Positions 1-6,070 of a stretch of DNA of 36,984 nucleotides are shown piece after piece. Below the pieces are notes generated by a model that made no database searches, was not told the origin of the DNA, and saw nothing but the letters and a program-made list of their open reading frames with translations. Origin of the DNA: an uncultured Oscillospiraceae bacterium (GTDB lineage: Bacteria > Bacillota > Clostridia > Oscillospirales > Acutalibacteraceae); the NCBI GenBank assembly GCA_900544375.1, contig UQUZ01000024.1:1-36984 (forward strand), in the 5' to 3' direction. The stretch's first letter is position 1. The number at the start of each line of letters is the position of its first letter. The position numbers and the translations under genes are program-made.

Positions 1-136
1 ATTCGTAATTTCTCAGGTAATTCTGGCAAGCCAGCGCGGTTTTGAGGGTCAGCGCCTTTTCGATGTATTTACCGTTTACCGCGCCCGGATCGTTCCCGCC
101 GTGCCCGGCGGCGATGTAGATTGTGGGTTTCGACAT
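1..136 (-). CDS. N-acetylmuramoyl-L-alanine amidase (endolysin), N-terminal part only
   Basis: The 45 visible residues start MSKPTIYIAAGHGGNDPGAV. The beta strand followed by AGHGGNDPGAVNG is the N-terminal hallmark of Amidase_3 zinc amidases, and this His would be the first zinc ligand. Such enzymes cut the bond between muramic acid and L-alanine in peptidoglycan and release phage at lysis. The start ATG has AAGGAG eight bases upstream. The rest lies beyond the left edge, so the other zinc ligands, the catalytic Glu and any cell-wall-binding domain cannot be checked. It follows the small membrane protein gene, as expected for a lysis cassette. Confidence 0.85.
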   Translation of the reverse strand, partial: MSKPTIYIAAGHGGNDPGAVNGKYIEKALTLKTALACQNYLRNYE

Positions 137-260
137 GTTGATCGCTCCTTAAATTTAAGATAATAGATAAGGCCACGCCGAAGATCGACGTGACCAATAT
201 CGCTAATATGATTGCAACCCCGATATAGATATGGGCCGCTGCTGCCTGGCTGTAGATCAT
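69..260 (-). CDS. Small single-pass membrane protein, holin candidate
   Basis: A 63-residue protein with one strong hydrophobic segment (about residues 10-37, IYIGVAIILAILVTSIFGVA) and a basic, Arg-rich tail. Its ATG overlaps the TGA of the upstream tail gene as ATGA, which suggests translational coupling, and its last 22 codons overlap the amidase gene in another frame. Position directly before the endolysin and a membrane span with a charged tail fit a holin or holin-like protein. One span and 63 residues are short for a canonical holin. The Arg-rich tail lies in the overlap and may be constrained by the amidase frame. Function is inferred from context only. Confidence 0.5.
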   Translation of the reverse strand: MIYSQAAAAHIYIGVAIILAILVTSIFGVALSIILNLRSDQHVETHNLHRRRARRERSGRGKR

Positions 261-817
261 ATCAGCTTATGCAGCCGCACGTCCCAGTTTTCCGCCGAGG
301 ATGCGGCACTGTCTCGCGATAGGCAAATGAATATTTTCGCTGTCGCGGCCGTGCGTTGAATCTCCGACGCCATCCCCCCAAAGCCGACTACAAACTTCCC
401 GTCTGCAACACCGGACGTACCGGCCATGCTGGAGGACGTCCCGATTTTGATACGGTATACCACTTGCTTTGTCGTGTTGTTGTAGCCGCAGGACAGCAGC
501 AGGATCGCGCTGTAGACAGATCGGTAATATGCCGCTCCGCCGGGGTTGTAGTTACCGCTGGCGAGCAGCAGGTAGACGCCGGTGGTTAGGCCATCAGCCG
601 TGTAATAGATTGTGCTCGTGCTGTCGCCTGTCGCCCCTGCGGAGTAATATGGAGACAGCGGATGATAGGCGTGATCCAGTGCGCTTGCAGTGCTGTCTGC
701 AACCTGGTGTGCCTGCATGATCCCGTCCTCAATTTTGTTCATGATTGCAGCAGACACCGGCGTGCCGTCCTGCACCTCTGGTATATGATCTTGCCATTTG
801 GTTGGCGTGTAAGCCAT
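257..817 (-). CDS. Phage tail/baseplate protein
   Basis: 186 residues. The N-terminus (W-Q-D-H near 8-11, then GTPVSAAIMNKIEDGI at about 18-33) matches a motif common at the start of baseplate or receptor-binding proteins of Firmicutes phages, where a 'PVSAxxMNKIEDGI' helix attaches the protein to the baseplate. The remainder is rich in Ser, Thr, Gly and Tyr, as in beta-rich tail-tip domains, and shows no recognisable enzyme motif. A strong site (AAGGAGATGATCAA) precedes the ATG. It lies between a tail protein and the lysis genes, where tail-tip proteins usually sit. Possible role in host binding is inference. Confidence 0.65.
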   Translation of the reverse strand: MAYTPTKWQDHIPEVQDGTPVSAAIMNKIEDGIMQAHQVADSTASALDHAYHPLSPYYSAGATGDSTSTIYYTADGLTTGVYLLLASGNYNPGGAAYYRSVYSAILLLSCGYNNTTKQVVYRIKIGTSSSMAGTSGVADGKFVVGFGGMASEIQRTAATAKIFICLSRDSAASSAENWDVRLHKLI

Positions 818-829
818 TTGATCATCTCC

Positions 830-1291
830 TTATCTGTAATATGCGGTATTGTCGCCGCAGGAAAATGCCCCGCAGCGGCGTATTTTAAGCGTTTCGGCCG
901 TCTGGCTCTCGTAGTGCTGCATCAACTCAAACGGCGCCTCCCAGCGGTTTAAATCCCGATAATCAACGACATCCCCTGCCGCCCAGGTCCTGCCGCTGTA
1001 ATCCAGCCCAAATGCCCGGGCAAGCTCCCCGCAGCGATTTTCAATCAATTGTAAATTGGCGGCGGAGTAAATCGACTGCACGGAAAACGGCGTGAAGCCA
1101 TAGCTCCACGCCGTACCGAATATTTTGTTGTATGTGTCCGCGATGGTCTTGCAATTTTGCAAAATCCGGTTGAAAGCCAGAGCATCGTTATTGCCTGCCT
1201 GGCCGCCCTGCACCAGGTCAAACGTCTCGCCGTCGTCCGTTACATACAGGTCAAGATAGTCCCGGGGCGTCCAGCCCGTCTTAATATGCAT
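830..1291 (-). CDS. Hypothetical phage tail-region protein
   Basis: 153 residues, no motif I can assign. It begins MHIKTGWTPRDYLDLYVTDD and has a central region with many Asn, Ala and aromatic residues. The start ATG overlaps the stop of the upstream tail protein (TGATG), with GGAGGTGAGGGC as ribosome site, so the two are probably translated together. Position between the large tail protein and the PVSAxxMNKIEDGI protein suggests a baseplate component. No signal peptide or membrane segment is visible. Confidence 0.6.
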   Translation of the reverse strand: MHIKTGWTPRDYLDLYVTDDGETFDLVQGGQAGNNDALAFNRILQNCKTIADTYNKIFGTAWSYGFTPFSVQSIYSAANLQLIENRCGELARAFGLDYSGRTWAAGDVVDYRDLNRWEAPFELMQHYESQTAETLKIRRCGAFSCGDNTAYYR

Positions 1292-3108
1292 CAGCCCTCA
1301 CCTCCCAGATTGATCATCCAATCCGGCTGGCGGACCGTAGTGCGCATCGTGAGCGCCCCGTCGTAATCGATCTCCTGCTTGATGATCACGCCGTTCAGAG
1401 GGCCGTATTTGCCCTCCACCGTGACCGGGTCGCCCACTTGTAGGGACGCATCCCCACGCCAGTTGCAGGTGATGTCCGCCTTGCCGTAGGTCCGCCGGAG
1501 ATACATACCCCAGGTGAGCCGATCGAGTATGCCGACCGGGATTGGGTTGTCGACGGACATGCGGTTCTGCTCCTTGTTGACCACGCTGTCCTTTTCGGAG
1601 GTGCCGGAGCCTGTCTGATCCTCAATCTTTTTGCCGTACAGTCTGACCGTGACATTGTACTCATCCGGATCCGTAAACACAGCGTCCGTCCTGACAGTAA
1701 TCCGGATTGCATAGGAGGTCGCTGAGACCAGCGTCACAACAAAGTCGCTTGCGTAAGGATGCTCCACTTCGCAGCGGGTGTATGCGACCGGCTCCTCCGT
1801 AATCGCTGTGTAAGTGACAGGCACGCCTTTGGCGGTCTGTATGGCGGCGGTAGCCGCAAGGATTTCTTCGCCCGTATCTTCATACCGGTGCCAGGTGTAA
1901 TCAATGCCGCCGAGCTCCTCGCGGGCCCCAATAGACGGATGCTCGTAGGACTGATCCAACGGGATTACGGCAACCGGCGTACGGGACATGGCGGTCAGCC
2001 GGGCATTGCCGTCCGCGTCGACATACAGCAGCTTGTGCAGGTATTGTGATACATATCGCAGGCACTCCAGGCGGTTTGTGCCTTTATCAAAGGCAGTCGG
2101 GGCCGATCCTGTAAAATCCGTCGCCGGGATCCACGGGCTAGCCCCAAGGCCGAGCACGAAATCCGCGAGGCTCTGATTATGGAGGTGGTCAAGGGAGCGG
2201 GCGTTGGGCTTTGCTGCGTCCTGCAATTTGCCGAGGATATCCACGGCATGCAGCTCGCCTGTACCGCCCTTGCTGGTGGCTTTGGGGCAATAGTAGGCGC
2301 CGACTTTGGCATAGACAGGCTTGTGCTGCCCGTCGGATACGCCAATCCAAACGGTCATGATCTGATCCGACCGGACAGCAGATGCCACGCCGTTGGGATT
2401 GGCAACGTCAAACATGCCCAAGGGATCGGGATAGGTCAGGGTGCATTCGCCGGTGGGGATGGACTGATTCGTCGGGTCACTCTCCGCGATCAGATTGCAC
2501 GAGTAGATGCTATCTCCGGTGGCCTCGAACAGCATGCCGTTTGCGATCTCGCGGATGCGGGCTCTATGAAACGGGTGGTTCCACTTGCTGACGGTGACCG
2601 TAACAGTATCATAGGCGGCGCGGATACCGGTGATGTACACAATGGGCTGGTCATTGTTGCGGATGTGCCATTCTTGATGGTAAATTTCCGTGGATGATGC
2701 ACCGTCGATGTTGACGTCAAAGTCTACGGCGTATTCATTGGCTGCCGTGTCGAAACAGACGGTGAGGACGCTGATCGCACCGCCATTGCGGGTGCAGCTG
2801 AGTTTGACAGTGTCCGCGGCAAACAGGCAGTCCTGATCGGACAGGGCGCTGGAGAGATAGCCGTAGACCTGCCCGGCCCAGCCGTTGACGAGCGCCCGGC
2901 CGTCGAGGGGTGTGCGGTTATATTCGCCCGAGGCGTAGAGGCGGTGGGGAGGAGATTTGTCCCATTGGATGGGCATACAAAGGCTGTGCGCGGTGCCGTG
3001 GGCGTTGATGTCCGTCGGCCAGCCTAATGGATCGAGCCGGACAATGAGGTCTGTGCGGCGTTCAGGGGCGCGCGAATAATCGTGGAATTCCTGGGGGACG
3101 GTGAGCAT
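1291..3108 (-). CDS. Large phage tail/baseplate protein
   Basis: About 605 residues when started at the ATG at 3108 (MLTVPQEFHDY). The frame stays open upstream to 3444, but that part overlaps the preceding gene and reads as low-complexity shadow sequence. AGGTGA lies seven bases before the chosen ATG, and the start falls 11 bases after the previous stop. An ATG at 3141 (MELYRKVGEL) is possible but would overlap the neighbour. The protein is beta-rich. Its C-terminal part (ASLQVGDPVTVEGKYGPLNG near the end) resembles the barrel regions of tail hub proteins. It probably builds the tail tip beneath the tape-measure chaperone. No peptidase motif was seen. Confidence 0.7.
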   Translation of the reverse strand: MLTVPQEFHDYSRAPERRTDLIVRLDPLGWPTDINAHGTAHSLCMPIQWDKSPPHRLYASGEYNRTPLDGRALVNGWAGQVYGYLSSALSDQDCLFAADTVKLSCTRNGGAISVLTVCFDTAANEYAVDFDVNIDGASSTEIYHQEWHIRNNDQPIVYITGIRAAYDTVTVTVSKWNHPFHRARIREIANGMLFEATGDSIYSCNLIAESDPTNQSIPTGECTLTYPDPLGMFDVANPNGVASAVRSDQIMTVWIGVSDGQHKPVYAKVGAYYCPKATSKGGTGELHAVDILGKLQDAAKPNARSLDHLHNQSLADFVLGLGASPWIPATDFTGSAPTAFDKGTNRLECLRYVSQYLHKLLYVDADGNARLTAMSRTPVAVIPLDQSYEHPSIGAREELGGIDYTWHRYEDTGEEILAATAAIQTAKGVPVTYTAITEEPVAYTRCEVEHPYASDFVVTLVSATSYAIRITVRTDAVFTDPDEYNVTVRLYGKKIEDQTGSGTSEKDSVVNKEQNRMSVDNPIPVGILDRLTWGMYLRRTYGKADITCNWRGDASLQVGDPVTVEGKYGPLNGVIIKQEIDYDGALTMRTTVRQPDWMINLGGEG

Positions 3109-3119
3109 ATGGAGTTCAC

Positions 3120-3500
3120 CTACCTTTCTATAAAGCTCCATTTGACGGTTTGATAGCCTTGCGGGACGTCGTTTTGATCCAAGCCGTTCACCTCCGTGGC
3201 AGTAATGTCGGAGCCATAAAACTCTTTCGTCTTCTTTGTCATGGTGGTGGCGTCGTAGTAGTTTAGTCGGAAGAAATTTTTCCCTGCGCCCATCTGGCGG
3301 AGCTGCGCATATTCCCGCGCGGTCATGTACAGCCAGACGCAGTTGATTTTCTCCTTCTCGGCAAGCAGCTCCTTGTTGAGCAGCGCGCCCTTGCCGACAG
3401 TGCGGTTGGCCTTGGTGACAACCTGCGTGACGGTGTGCTCGCATGTGGAGGGTGGCTTGGGGAATGATTTGCCGTCGATTGCGTAGATGATGGGGATCAC
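3120..3500 (-). CDS. Distal-tail-region protein (DUF6711-like), unusual start
   Basis: About 126 residues, from IIYAIDGKSFPKP to VKWSFIER. Size and position after the tape measure resemble the small tail proteins of Firmicutes siphophages annotated DUF6711; the match is tentative. The start is odd. A near-perfect Shine-Dalgarno (AAAAGGAGGTGATC) covers the only canonical start, the GTG at 3500-3498, leaving no spacing. Counting eight bases from GGAGG lands on ATC at 3491-3489, in frame, so initiation at a non-canonical AUC is possible. This is the first structural gene downstream of the accessory island, so the island may have changed the original start region. Confidence 0.65.
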   Translation of the reverse strand: MIPIIYAIDGKSFPKPPSTCEHTVTQVVTKANRTVGKGALLNKELLAEKEKINCVWLYMTAREYAQLRQMGAGKNFFRLNYYDATTMTKKTKEFYGSDITATEVNGLDQNDVPQGYQTVKWSFIER

Positions 3501-3513
3501 CTCCTTTTAAGGC

Positions 3514-3549
3514 ATGAGAAAAGCGCCTACCTCGGTGAGATAGACGCTT
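3514..3549 (-). terminator. Intrinsic terminator of the first CRISPR-like unit
   Basis: On the minus strand AAGCG-U-CUA-U-CUC pairs with GAG-G-UAG-G-CGCUU around an ACC loop (stem ends at 3549 and 3521). The two odd pairs are U-G wobbles in the minus-strand RNA but would be A-C mismatches on the plus strand, which fixes the direction. It is followed by UUCUC, a weak U-tract. It closes the unit that begins at the 3658-3686 promoter. Confidence 0.6.
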
Positions 3550-3558
3550 TCGCTGTTC

Positions 3559-3651
3559 AGTTCAATCCACGCACCCACGAGGGGTGCGACCAATGTCATA
3601 TACAAGTTCAGTTTCCTCGGGCTGGTTTCAATCCGCGGGCCTTTGCCTGAC
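3559..3651 (-). CRISPR. One-spacer type I-C-like CRISPR mini-array (locus 1)
   Basis: Read on the minus strand: a shortened upstream repeat (3651-3625) ending GCGGATTGAAAC, a 34-nt spacer (3624-3591), then a 32-nt repeat (3590-3559) made of GTC, stem GCACCC, loop CTCGT, stem GGGTGC and GTGGATTGAACT. The second repeat matches the common type I-C repeat except at its last bases. The upstream repeat keeps the handle but has only a weak hairpin (GGC-AAAG-GCC). A promoter with a perfect -10 places transcription start at about 3651, the first base of the upstream repeat, and a terminator follows. Predicted RNA is about 135 nt. The spacer could encode QPEETELVYDI, but I find no match in the window. 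No cas genes are present. Confidence 0.8.
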
Positions 3652-3657
3652 AGCTAC

Positions 3658-3686
3658 ATTATACCAAGGTCTACGCCTGATCGCAA
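3658..3686 (-). promoter_or_regulatory. Sigma-A promoter of CRISPR-like locus 1
   Basis: On the minus strand TTGCGA (3686-3681), a 17-bp spacer and a perfect TATAAT (3663-3658). Start is expected near 3651, where the first repeat begins, so there is essentially no leader. It lies 20 bp after the antirepressor stop codon. Confidence 0.75.
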
Positions 3687-3705
3687 GTGCGGGCGATATC
3701 TATGC

Positions 3706-4455
3706 TTACGCGATCTTTGCGCCGCGCTGCACGGCCATTTCCTTCACGACCGCGAGATAAATTTCGATGAGCTTTTTGTCGTCCGCGATTACATCCACTT
3801 TGTTGAGCTTGTCGCGCTTGGATTTGCAAACGCCTTCGTCTGCCATGCGGCGGCGCTTGTTTGTCAGGCGGGTGGCAAGGCTGACACCGGCCCGCTCGTC
3901 CACCAGTGCAAATATTTCGGCCTGCACATCGCGGATAAATTCATTCCCGCCCATCGACTGGGCGATCCTGACGATCAGCTTGCGGGCCTCCTCGCGCCAT
4001 GACTGCGGGTTGAGGGCCACGACATCCTTGATATCGTCCACGCGTTGATTGACCTCTGCAATGGCCCTGTCCTGTTCCTTCTGGCGCATCTCCAAATTGA
4101 TGAGGAGGCGGAGCTCCGGGGAGAGCTCCTGCACCCGTGTTTCAAGGGATATGAGCTTGTCACGGATTTCTTTGCCCTGCGGGGTGCGCTGGATCATGGC
4201 AATATGCTTTGCCATATCGAGGGTGAGGATGTGCTCAATACGCGGCCTCCCGCCTTGTTCAGAGGTTTCCCCCGAAATCGGGGAAAACTCCTTTCCCTCT
4301 GTGAAACCATAACCGCAAATATCCTTGAACCATGTGGAATAGTCTTTGCCAATTTTCAGCCGCTCATGCAGCTCGCGACCAATGACGACCTTTTCTCCTG
4401 CGTCGGTGGTGTATACCGGGATGATATCGTTGTTGAATACGGTGAGATTATTCAT
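3706..4455 (-). CDS. AntA/AntB-type phage antirepressor
   Basis: About 249 residues from the ATG at 4455 (MNNLTVFNNDIIPVY), which has AAGGAG upstream and overlaps the previous stop as ATGA; the longer frame back to 4518 covers the upstream gene. Residues about 20-80 (VIGRELHERLKIGKDYSTWFKD, YGFTEGKEF) match the AntA domain. The C-terminal half is a charged helical region typical of antirepressors. Such proteins inactivate a phage repressor and trigger lytic growth. It is the distal gene of an operon starting with an Arc-like repressor, as ant is in phage P22. Its place within late genes, far from the immunity region, is unusual. The target could be either XRE repressor near 30-31 kb. Confidence 0.85.
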   Translation of the reverse strand: MNNLTVFNNDIIPVYTTDAGEKVVIGRELHERLKIGKDYSTWFKDICGYGFTEGKEFSPISGETSEQGGRPRIEHILTLDMAKHIAMIQRTPQGKEIRDKLISLETRVQELSPELRLLINLEMRQKEQDRAIAEVNQRVDDIKDVVALNPQSWREEARKLIVRIAQSMGGNEFIRDVQAEIFALVDERAGVSLATRLTNKRRRMADEGVCKSKRDKLNKVDVIADDKKLIEIYLAVVKEMAVQRGAKIA

Positions 4456-4601
4456 GCTACATTCTCCTTTTTCTTGTTTTGCGTTCCGTCTCCGTTCAGC
4501 CAGACCGCTTGCACCCAACGATAGGCTCTTTCAAGCTTCGCCTCAGACATGTTGGCGCAAAGGTCGGCGATACAGCGGCGGTATTGTTCTGCGTTCGTCA
4601 T
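4452..4601 (-). CDS. Small protein upstream of the antirepressor (49 aa)
   Basis: Starts MTNAEQYRRCIADLCANMSE and continues with an amphipathic helix (KLERAYRWVQAVW). Its ATG overlaps the preceding TGA (ATGA at 4601-4598) and its own TGA overlaps the antirepressor ATG (ATGA at 4455-4452), so three genes are chained for coupled translation. Its last codons (KKKENVA) contain the AAGGAG ribosome site of the antirepressor. Function unknown. A role in setting antirepressor translation by coupling is likely on layout alone. Confidence 0.65.
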   Translation of the reverse strand: MTNAEQYRRCIADLCANMSEAKLERAYRWVQAVWLNGDGTQNKKKENVA

Positions 4602-4867
4602 GCTGCTTTTTCCTCCTTTTTCGTTTCATGCGTTGCCTCCACGATTTGGTCAATATTTGCAATTTCTGTCGCCATCTCCCGCAAAGAGCAGTTTAACAGG
4701 CTTTCATATGTACCGAGACGCATAGCAAGATTGGCATATGCCCAAGGCTCGTTGACTTTTTCTGCCCCAACTCGCTCTTCACTGACGGATTCGACGTAGA
4801 TGGATAATACATCGTAAATCTGTCGCAGATTCATGCAAATTCCTTCAAGGTCTAATGCTGATGACAT
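4598..4867 (-). CDS. Small helical protein of the antirepressor operon (89 aa)
   Basis: MSSALDLEGICMNLRQIYDV onward is mostly helical and acidic, ending with a charged EATHETKKEEKAA tail. No recognised domain. AGGAGGTATTTTT gives a strong ribosome site. It follows a 120-nt leader that contains an inverted repeat and the region complementary to the candidate small RNA, so its expression together with the antirepressor may be the controlled step. Its stop overlaps the next start. Confidence 0.65.
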   Translation of the reverse strand: MSSALDLEGICMNLRQIYDVLSIYVESVSEERVGAEKVNEPWAYANLAMRLGTYESLLNCSLREMATEIANIDQIVEATHETKKEEKAA

Positions 4868-4888
4868 AAAAATACCTCCTGAACTTCG

Positions 4889-4917
4889 TTGAAATTCCGG
4901 AGGTAGTCTGATATAAT
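4889..4917 (+). promoter_or_regulatory. Promoter of the convergent small RNA
   Basis: TTGAAA (4889-4894), a 17-bp spacer and a perfect TATAAT (4912-4917) on the plus strand, opposite to the antirepressor operon. The -10 lies inside the inverted repeat at 4904-4932, so a protein bound there would block it. Start expected near 4924. Confidence 0.7.
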
Positions 4918-4932
4918 AGATTTATCAGACTA
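4904..4932. repeat. Perfect 10-bp inverted repeat, operator candidate
   Basis: TAGTCTGATA (4904-4913) and TATCAGACTA (4923-4932) around nine bases. It covers the -10 and start of the plus-strand promoter. No U-tract follows on either strand, so an operator is more likely than a terminator. Its sequence differs from the operator in front of the Arc-like gene (5173-5212), so a second regulator may bind it. Confidence 0.6.
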
Positions 4933-5001
4933 CGGTCTGGTGTGGATAGAACATTCGGGACGGTCGCCAAACTCAACCCCGTTTGTTCTATTTCTTTTTT
5001 T
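4924..5001 (+). ncRNA. Candidate antisense small RNA, sar-like
   Basis: A plus-strand unit of about 78 nt between the 4889-4917 promoter and an intrinsic terminator. The terminator has stem ATAGAACA (4946-4953) with TGTTCTAT (4984-4991), an inner CGGG/CCCG stem after a TT/TT internal loop, then TTTCTTTTTTT. The RNA is complementary to the end of the Arc-like gene and to the leader before the next operon gene. In phage P22, sar RNA is made convergently from the arc-ant interval and represses ant. Position and size are similar here, but this RNA does not cover the antirepressor ribosome site. Existence is predicted, not shown. Confidence 0.55.
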
Positions 5002-5161
5002 CGAGCCTTCTTACAGCTTTCCTGATCCCTTCCGCTCTGCTCACCTTTTCGGCATTGCAAAAACGATCCAAAATAGCCAGAGTATCATTATCAAATCTTA
5101 CGGCTATTTGTGTTGGTTTCGGGTTGTCTGTTGGACGGCCCATTTTTTTTTTGCCCTGCAA
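4988..5161 (-). CDS. Arc/CopG-type ribbon-helix-helix repressor
   Basis: The core MGRPTDNPKPTQIAVRFDND followed by a helical AILDRFCNAEKVSRAEGIRKAVRRLEK is a ribbon-helix-helix fold: a short beta strand (TQIAVRF) for operator contact and two helices for dimerisation. I chose the TTG at 5161 because AAGGTGG lies seven bases upstream; the ATG at 5143 (51 aa) is the alternative but follows an A-run rather than a ribosome site. A 13-bp perfect inverted repeat overlaps its own promoter, so it is probably autoregulated, as Arc is in P22. It is the first gene of the antirepressor operon. Confidence 0.8.
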   Translation of the reverse strand: MQGKKKMGRPTDNPKPTQIAVRFDNDTLAILDRFCNAEKVSRAEGIRKAVRRLEKKK

Positions 5162-5172
5162 TTCACCACCAC

Positions 5173-5216
5173 CTTTTGCATACCAAAAGTATAGATTAAT
5201 GGTATGCAAAAGTCAA
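5173..5216 (-). promoter_or_regulatory. Promoter and operator of the antirepressor operon
   Basis: On the minus strand TTGACT (5216-5211), a 17-bp spacer and TATACT (5193-5188). A perfect 13-bp inverted repeat, CTTTTGCATACCA (5173-5185) and TGGTATGCAAAAG (5200-5212), brackets the -10: one arm lies in the spacer and the other near the start point. A dimer bound here would block RNA polymerase. The adjacent ribbon-helix-helix protein is the natural candidate. Confidence 0.75.
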
Positions 5217-5516
5217 GAGATAATTTGCATGTGATACGTACAAAATATCCTATTTTTCTAACGTTGTAAATAGTCACACTGTACAAATAATAACAATCAC
5301 GAAGTGTATAATGATTCTCAATTTCTTTATTTAGAATTTTATTGTTATGAACACACCAAAAATCGCAAAAACTCGCTAAAAAAAGCATAAATTCGTATCA
5401 ACGTTTTATTTGTGCATTTCGACGAAAAAGCTTTATTTGTTTACAAAATTTTGCAAACGTTATATTGTGATAACTGTAATACTTTGTTTCGACTATTACT
5501 AAAACGGAAGAGAAAT
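5217..5516. other. AT-rich intergenic stretch
   Basis: About 300 bp, clearly richer in A and T than the phage genes around it. I see no gene with a credible ribosome site. Toward the right end there are promoter-like boxes on the plus strand (TTTACA near 5438 with TATTGT 17 bp later; TTGCAA with TGTAAT) that would serve the recombinase remnant at 5517. Confidence 0.5.
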
Positions 5517-5594
5517 ATGACGGCAAAAACTATAGGATACATCCGTCCGATATCCAGGTCGTTACGGAGTAAATTCCGTTTCGAGCATCCTTGA
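5517..5594 (+). pseudogene. Remnant 5' end of a serine recombinase gene
   Basis: The first ten codons read MTAKTIGYIR, the usual N-terminus of resolvases and invertases, in which the next residues are normally VS and include the catalytic Ser. Here the reading changes to PISRSLRSK and stops within 26 codons, so the gene is cut just before the catalytic residue. A GGAAGAG site precedes the ATG and promoter-like boxes lie upstream. The break, at about 5547, falls next to the end of a minus-strand gene and may be a junction of the accessory island. The fragment is short, so chance similarity cannot be excluded. Confidence 0.45.
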
Positions 5595-5948
5595 CAGCCG
5601 TTCTCCCGGCGCGAATTTGATACTGTTTGCCTGCGCGTCAAATGCCCGCTCGACGCTATCTCGGAGGGCGCACCATTCGCTCCGGGAGAATCCTTCCAGG
5701 AGAGGGGTTATTTGCTGGGCTTTCTGGAGGGAAGTATAGGCTGCATCTGTTGCCTCCTTCTTATGCACAAGCGCACTTTCCAGAACCCCCGATGCCCCGT
5801 CCACAAACAAGCTCAAGTGCAGCTCTGGCGGCCTGCCGGGTTTAAGCTCTAATGAAGCCCCGGTTACATCATGAATCTCCTTCCCATCAATGTAGATATG
5901 GCTGCTATTTTCGGTTGATACGATTTCAAGTTTTTGGCCGCTTAACAT
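5562..5948 (-). CDS. Hypothetical accessory protein (128 aa)
   Basis: The first half (IYIDGKEIHDVTGASLELKP, then ELHLSLFVDG) looks like beta strands. The second half is helical (KKEATDAAYTSLQKAQQITP and a CALRDSVERAF helix). No family recognised. AAAGGAAGATCAAA precedes the ATG. It lies in the accessory island, divergent from the promoter of CRISPR-like locus 2 and running into the recombinase remnant. No membrane segment or signal peptide. Confidence 0.6.
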   Translation of the reverse strand: MLSGQKLEIVSTENSSHIYIDGKEIHDVTGASLELKPGRPPELHLSLFVDGASGVLESALVHKKEATDAAYTSLQKAQQITPLLEGFSRSEWCALRDSVERAFDAQANSIKFAPGERLSRMLETEFTP

Positions 5949-6002
5949 TTTGATCTTCCTTTCTGTGTTCGTTGTTTTTTATTCTTTGTATGGCCCGAAC
6001 GC

Positions 6003-6031
6003 TTGCAAAATCCTGTAAAATATGCTGTAAT
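6003..6031 (+). promoter_or_regulatory. Promoter of CRISPR-like locus 2
   Basis: TTGCAA (6003-6008), a 17-bp spacer and TGTAAT (6026-6031) with an extended TGC in front of the -10. Start expected near 6038, leaving a leader of about 33 nt before the repeat. The stretch CTGTAAAATATGCTGTAATA is almost the same as the promoter of the host amidohydrolase gene at 33356-33384. Confidence 0.7.
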
Positions 6032-6070
6032 AAAGGGGTAAAGACAGGCCAGCGATTGGCTGTGTTTGCT

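Noticed and set aside
3109..3444. N-terminal extension of the large tail protein (frame open from 3444)
   Set aside because: It lies entirely over the 3120-3500 gene in another frame, has shadow-like His/Arg/Gln-rich composition and no ribosome site.
5104..5388. Minus-strand 94-codon frame across the AT-rich region
   Set aside because: It covers the promoter and operator of the ribbon-helix-helix gene in another frame and has no ribosome site or domain.
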